Origin: an uncultured Streptococcus sp.
GTDB taxonomy: Bacteria > Bacillota > Bacilli > Lactobacillales > Streptococcaceae
NCBI GenBank assembly: GCA_902479835.1
Contig: CABSQC010000046.1
Span: forward strand, 1-7,827
Reading direction: 5' to 3'
Length of the DNA stretch: 7,827 bases
A program made the position numbers and the translations under genes. Under the pieces are notes generated by a model. It was not told the origin of the DNA, ran no database searches, and was given only the letters and a program-made list of their open reading frames with translations. This document shows, one piece after another, positions 5,500 to 7,827 of this stretch (within the stretch, counting starts at the first letter, position 1; every line of letters begins with the position of its first letter).

Positions 5500-7466
5500 A
5501 AATTCAAGACGTTTTAAATAAAAACGTGATGTTGTTTGACCTTCAGGCAACAGATAAAGAGGGCGTAATCAATGAGATGGTTCAATCGCTCGTTGACAAT
5601 GGTGTGGTGACAGATTTTGACACCTTCAAGGCTGGAATCATGAACCGTGAAGCACAGACTTCAACTGGTTTGGGTGACGGAATTGCCATGCCCCACAGCA
5701 AAAATGAAGCAGTCAAAGAAGCAACGGTCTTGTTTGCAAAATCAAACAAGGGTGTGGACTATGCTTCACTTGATGGTCAACCAACAGACTTGTTCTTCAT
5801 GATCGCAGCTCCAGAAGGAGCAAACGACACTCACTTGGCAGCCCTTGCTGAATTGTCTAAGTACTTGATGAAACCAGGATTTGCGGACAAACTTCGCCAA
5901 GCAAGCACTCCTGATCAAGTGATCGCAGCCTTTGATGCAGAAGAGCAAGAAGCTGCAGCTGAAGAAGCGAAAAAAGCAGAAGCAGTCAAAGAAGCAGCTT
6001 CATCTGACAAACCGCTCATCGTTGCTGTTACAGCATGTACAACTGGTATCGCCCACACTTATATGGCAGAAGAAGCCCTTATCAAGAAAGGTGAAGAAAT
6101 GGGTGTTACAGTTCGTGTTGAAACAAATGGTGCATCAGGTGTCGGCAACCGTTTGACAGCTGAAGAAATCGCCAAAGCTGAGGGAGTGATCATTGCAGCG
6201 GATAAAGCAGTTGAAACCGCTCGTTTCGATGGCAAAAAATTGATCTCTAAACCAGTCGCAGCCGGTATCCGTCAGACAGAAGAATTGATCCAAACCATCT
6301 TGGATGGCAAAGCAGATGTCTTCCACGCTGAAAATGCTGCACAAGCTAGCGCTAGCCAAGAAAAATTAAGCTTGGGTGGAGCCTTCTACAAACACTTGAT
6401 GAGTGGGGTTTCTCAAATGCTTCCATTCGTTATCGGTGGTGGGATCTTGATTGCCCTTGCCTTCTTGATTGACCAAATCCTTGGGGTGCCTCAAGATCAA
6501 TTATCTCAACTTGGTTCATACCATGAATTAGCAGCTCAATTTAAAACAATCGGTGGTGCAGCCTTTGGTTTCATGCTTCCAGTGCTTGCAGGGTACATCG
6601 GATTCTCCATCGCTGAAAAACCTGGTTTTGTAGCAGGTTTTGTGGCTGGTTCCATTGCTAGCTCAGGTACAGCATTTGGTAACATTGCCTTTGGAGCTGC
6701 TAAAGGTGAATTGCCTGCAGCTGTATCATCAGGTTTCCTTGGAGCTTTAGTAGGAGGTTTCCTTGCAGGTGGAGTTGTTCTCTTACTTCGCAAAGCCCTT
6801 TCAGGCCTTCCACGCTCACTCGACGGTATCCGCTCGATCCTTCTCTTGCCTTTACTTGGTGTTGGTTTGACAGGATTCTTGATGTTCCTCATCAACATCC
6901 CAATGTCAGCGATCAATACCTCTTTGAACAACTTCTTGACTAGCTTGTCAGGTAGCTCGGCAGTTCTTCTTGGTCTTCTTGTTGGTGGTATGATGGCTGT
7001 CGATATGGGTGGGCCAGTCAACAAAGCAGCTTATGTATTCGGTACAAGTACGTTAACAGCTTCCGCACTTACTAGTGGTGGTTCAACCGTTATGGCGGCC
7101 GTTATGGCAGCTGGTATGGTTCCTCCATTGGCAGTCTTTGTAGCAACTGTCTTGTTCAAAGACAAATTTACTGAAGAAGAACGCAACTCAGGTTTGACAA
7201 ACATTATCATGGGTCTTTCCTTCATCACAGAAGGTGCCATTCCATTCGGTGCAGCTGACCCAGCTCGTGCCATCCCAAGCTTCATCGCAGGTTCAGCATT
7301 GACAGGTGCCCTTGTTGGTCTTGCAGGATTGAAACTCATGGCTCCTCACGGAGGAATCTTCGTTATCGCTCTTACATCAAATCCGCTTCTTTACATCTTG
7401 TTCGTATTGATCGGTGCAGTCGTAAGTGGTATCTTGTTCGGATTGCTTCGCAAACCTAAAAACTAA
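5496..7466 (+). CDS. fruA: Fructose-specific PTS permease EIIABC
   Basis: A membrane permease that imports fructose and phosphorylates it to fructose-1-phosphate, using phosphate passed from PEP through EI and HPr. The 656 residues hold all three domains. EIIA (about 1-150) has the phospho-accepting H67 in GIAMPHSKN. An Ala/Glu/Lys-rich linker (about 147-172) follows. EIIB (about 173-275) has phospho-cysteine C181 in VTACTTGIAHTYMA. After a second short linker, EIIC (about 297-656) begins with FYKHLMSGVSQMLPFVIGGG, carries roughly ten hydrophobic segments, and has ITEGAIPFGAADP, whose E579 lies in the conserved sugar-binding region. No key residue is missing. The start ATG overlaps the fruK stop by 4 bp, with AGAGGT at 5481-5486 upstream. 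A strong terminator follows. Mannose or 2-O-mannosylglycerate permeases are relatives, but fruK next door supports fructose. Confidence 0.97.
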   Translation: MKIQDVLNKNVMLFDLQATDKEGVINEMVQSLVDNGVVTDFDTFKAGIMNREAQTSTGLGDGIAMPHSKNEAVKEATVLFAKSNKGVDYASLDGQPTDLFFMIAAPEGANDTHLAALAELSKYLMKPGFADKLRQASTPDQVIAAFDAEEQEAAAEEAKKAEAVKEAASSDKPLIVAVTACTTGIAHTYMAEEALIKKGEEMGVTVRVETNGASGVGNRLTAEEIAKAEGVIIAADKAVETARFDGKKLISKPVAAGIRQTEELIQTILDGKADVFHAENAAQASASQEKLSLGGAFYKHLMSGVSQMLPFVIGGGILIALAFLIDQILGVPQDQLSQLGSYHELAAQFKTIGGAAFGFMLPVLAGYIGFSIAEKPGFVAGFVAGSIASSGTAFGNIAFGAAKGELPAAVSSGFLGALVGGFLAGGVVLLLRKALSGLPRSLDGIRSILLLPLLGVGLTGFLMFLINIPMSAINTSLNNFLTSLSGSSAVLLGLLVGGMMAVDMGGPVNKAAYVFGTSTLTASALTSGGSTVMAAVMAAGMVPPLAVFVATVLFKDKFTEEERNSGLTNIIMGLSFITEGAIPFGAADPARAIPSFIAGSALTGALVGLAGLKLMAPHGGIFVIALTSNPLLYILFVLIGAVVSGILFGLLRKPKN

Positions 7467-7474
7467 GTCTATCT

Positions 7475-7502
7475 AAAAGGTTGGGGACTCCCAACCTTTT
7501 TT
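7475..7502 (+). terminator. Strong intrinsic terminator of the fruRKA operon
   Basis: AAAAGGTTGGG (7475-7485) and CCCAACCTTTT (7490-7500) form a perfect 11-bp stem with a GACT loop, followed by a T-run of six (7497-7502). It starts 8 bases after the fruA stop. Confidence 0.95.
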
Positions 7503-7532
7503 GTTGCGCAAAAACACCAACTAGTAATGAAG

Positions 7533-7560
7533 TTGCAATCTATTCATATTTCGATACAAT
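7533..7560 (+). promoter_or_regulatory. Probable promoter of the right-edge gene
   Basis: TTGCAA (7533-7538, 4/6 match to TTGACA) and TACAAT (7555-7560, 5/6 match to TATAAT) are separated by 16 bases, lie between the fru terminator and the next start codon, and predict a leader of about 28 bases. Confidence 0.55.
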
Positions 7561-7594
7561 TATTATAACTTTTCCTTTTCAAGGAGGACGGATC

Positions 7595-7827
7595 ATGAAA
7601 AAAGGGAAACTGGTCATTCTTTTAGTTATTGCCTCTGTAATAGCAGGAGGTGTGATTATCGCTAGTCAAAAACAAAACATCTTTTCAAAAGACACTAAAC
7701 CAAGTAAGCAACTTAGCGCTAGAGAGAATCAACTAGCTTATTTAAAGGAACACGAAAAAGATATGACTGATTTTGTAAAATCGATGAGCCCGAAAGTTGA
7801 TAGTGTCCAGTTTGATTGGGATAGTAT
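7595..7827 (+). CDS. Small membrane-anchored or secreted protein of unknown function (3' end missing)
   Basis: Only the first 77 codons are in the window and the frame is open to the edge. A strong AAGGAGG site (7581-7587) precedes the ATG by 7 bases. The product starts MKKGKLVILLVIASVIAGGV, a Lys-rich start and a hydrophobic stretch (about 6-23) that is either an uncleaved membrane anchor or a signal peptide. No Cys is present, so it is not a lipoprotein. A charged, mostly helical part follows, with ENQLAYLKEHEKDMTDFVKSM and then PKVDSVQFDWDS. It resembles small streptococcal hypothetical proteins with a KEHE...VQFDW pattern, but I cannot name a family. Its own promoter and the preceding terminator indicate a transcription unit separate from fruRKA. 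The function is unknown. Confidence 0.8.
   Translation, partial: MKKGKLVILLVIASVIAGGVIIASQKQNIFSKDTKPSKQLSARENQLAYLKEHEKDMTDFVKSMSPKVDSVQFDWDS

Noticed and set aside
6345..6356. Perfect 12-bp palindrome GCTAGCGCTAGC inside fruA
   Set aside because: It encodes an Ala-Ser-Ala-Ser linker between EIIB and EIIC and has no T-run or promoter context. Repetitive linker codons explain it.
6536..7339. Long minus-strand open frames opposite fruA (6536-7024 and 7031-7339)
   Set aside because: They are shadows of the strongly biased codons of fruA. No ribosome sites or promoters are evident, and the peptides are low-complexity Pro/Ala/Lys-rich.
1..7827. CRISPR array, tRNA/rRNA gene, transposon, phage or defence system
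   Set aside because: No regularly spaced repeats, cloverleaf genes, transposase, integrase, nuclease or helicase motifs were seen; genes cover nearly the whole window with ordinary functions.

Overview
The window looks like chromosomal DNA of a viridans-type Streptococcus (mitis/sanguinis/parasanguinis neighbourhood). The evidence is the RimM and TrmD sequences, the low-to-moderate GC, AGGAGG-type ribosome binding sites, consensus sigma-A promoters, and a fruR-fruK-fruA fructose operon encoding a single-chain EIIABC permease. All genes lie on the + strand. I cannot fix the species from sequence alone.

Layout. (1) 1-1158 is a housekeeping pair: the 3' part of rimM (ribosome maturation) overlapping trmD (tRNA m1G37 methyltransferase), ending in a small hairpin with a T-run. 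(2) 1159-3737 is a monocistronic surface-protein gene with its own promoter, a purine-rich Shine-Dalgarno and a long terminator hairpin. Its 773-residue product has a signal peptide, two long Ala/Glu/Gln-rich coiled coils flanking a SEC10/PgrA-type domain with CAP-superfamily motifs, a Pro/Thr linker, and a C-terminal membrane segment with a Lys tail. It has no LPXTG sortase motif, which is the most unusual point in the window. (3) 3738-7502 is the fructose operon. A perfect-consensus promoter is followed by a near-palindromic cre-like box at the predicted transcription start. Then come fruR (DeoR-type repressor), fruK (1-phosphofructokinase, TTG start) and fruA (fructose PTS EIIABC), each overlapping the previous gene by 4 bp, closed by a strong 11-bp terminator. 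(4) 7503-7827 holds a promoter and the 5' part of a small membrane-anchored or secreted protein of unknown function, cut by the window edge.

How the genes work together. FruA imports fructose and phosphorylates it at C1, and FruK converts fructose-1-phosphate to fructose-1,6-bisphosphate for glycolysis. FruR probably represses the operon until fructose-1-phosphate appears. The cre-like box suggests added carbon catabolite control by CcpA. The rimM-trmD pair and the surface protein are functionally unrelated neighbours.

I see no CRISPR array, transposase, phage gene, tRNA or rRNA. I found no convincing new multi-gene system. The points worth following are the surface protein with its apparently degenerate sorting signal, the operator architecture of the fru promoter, and the uncharacterised gene at the right edge.
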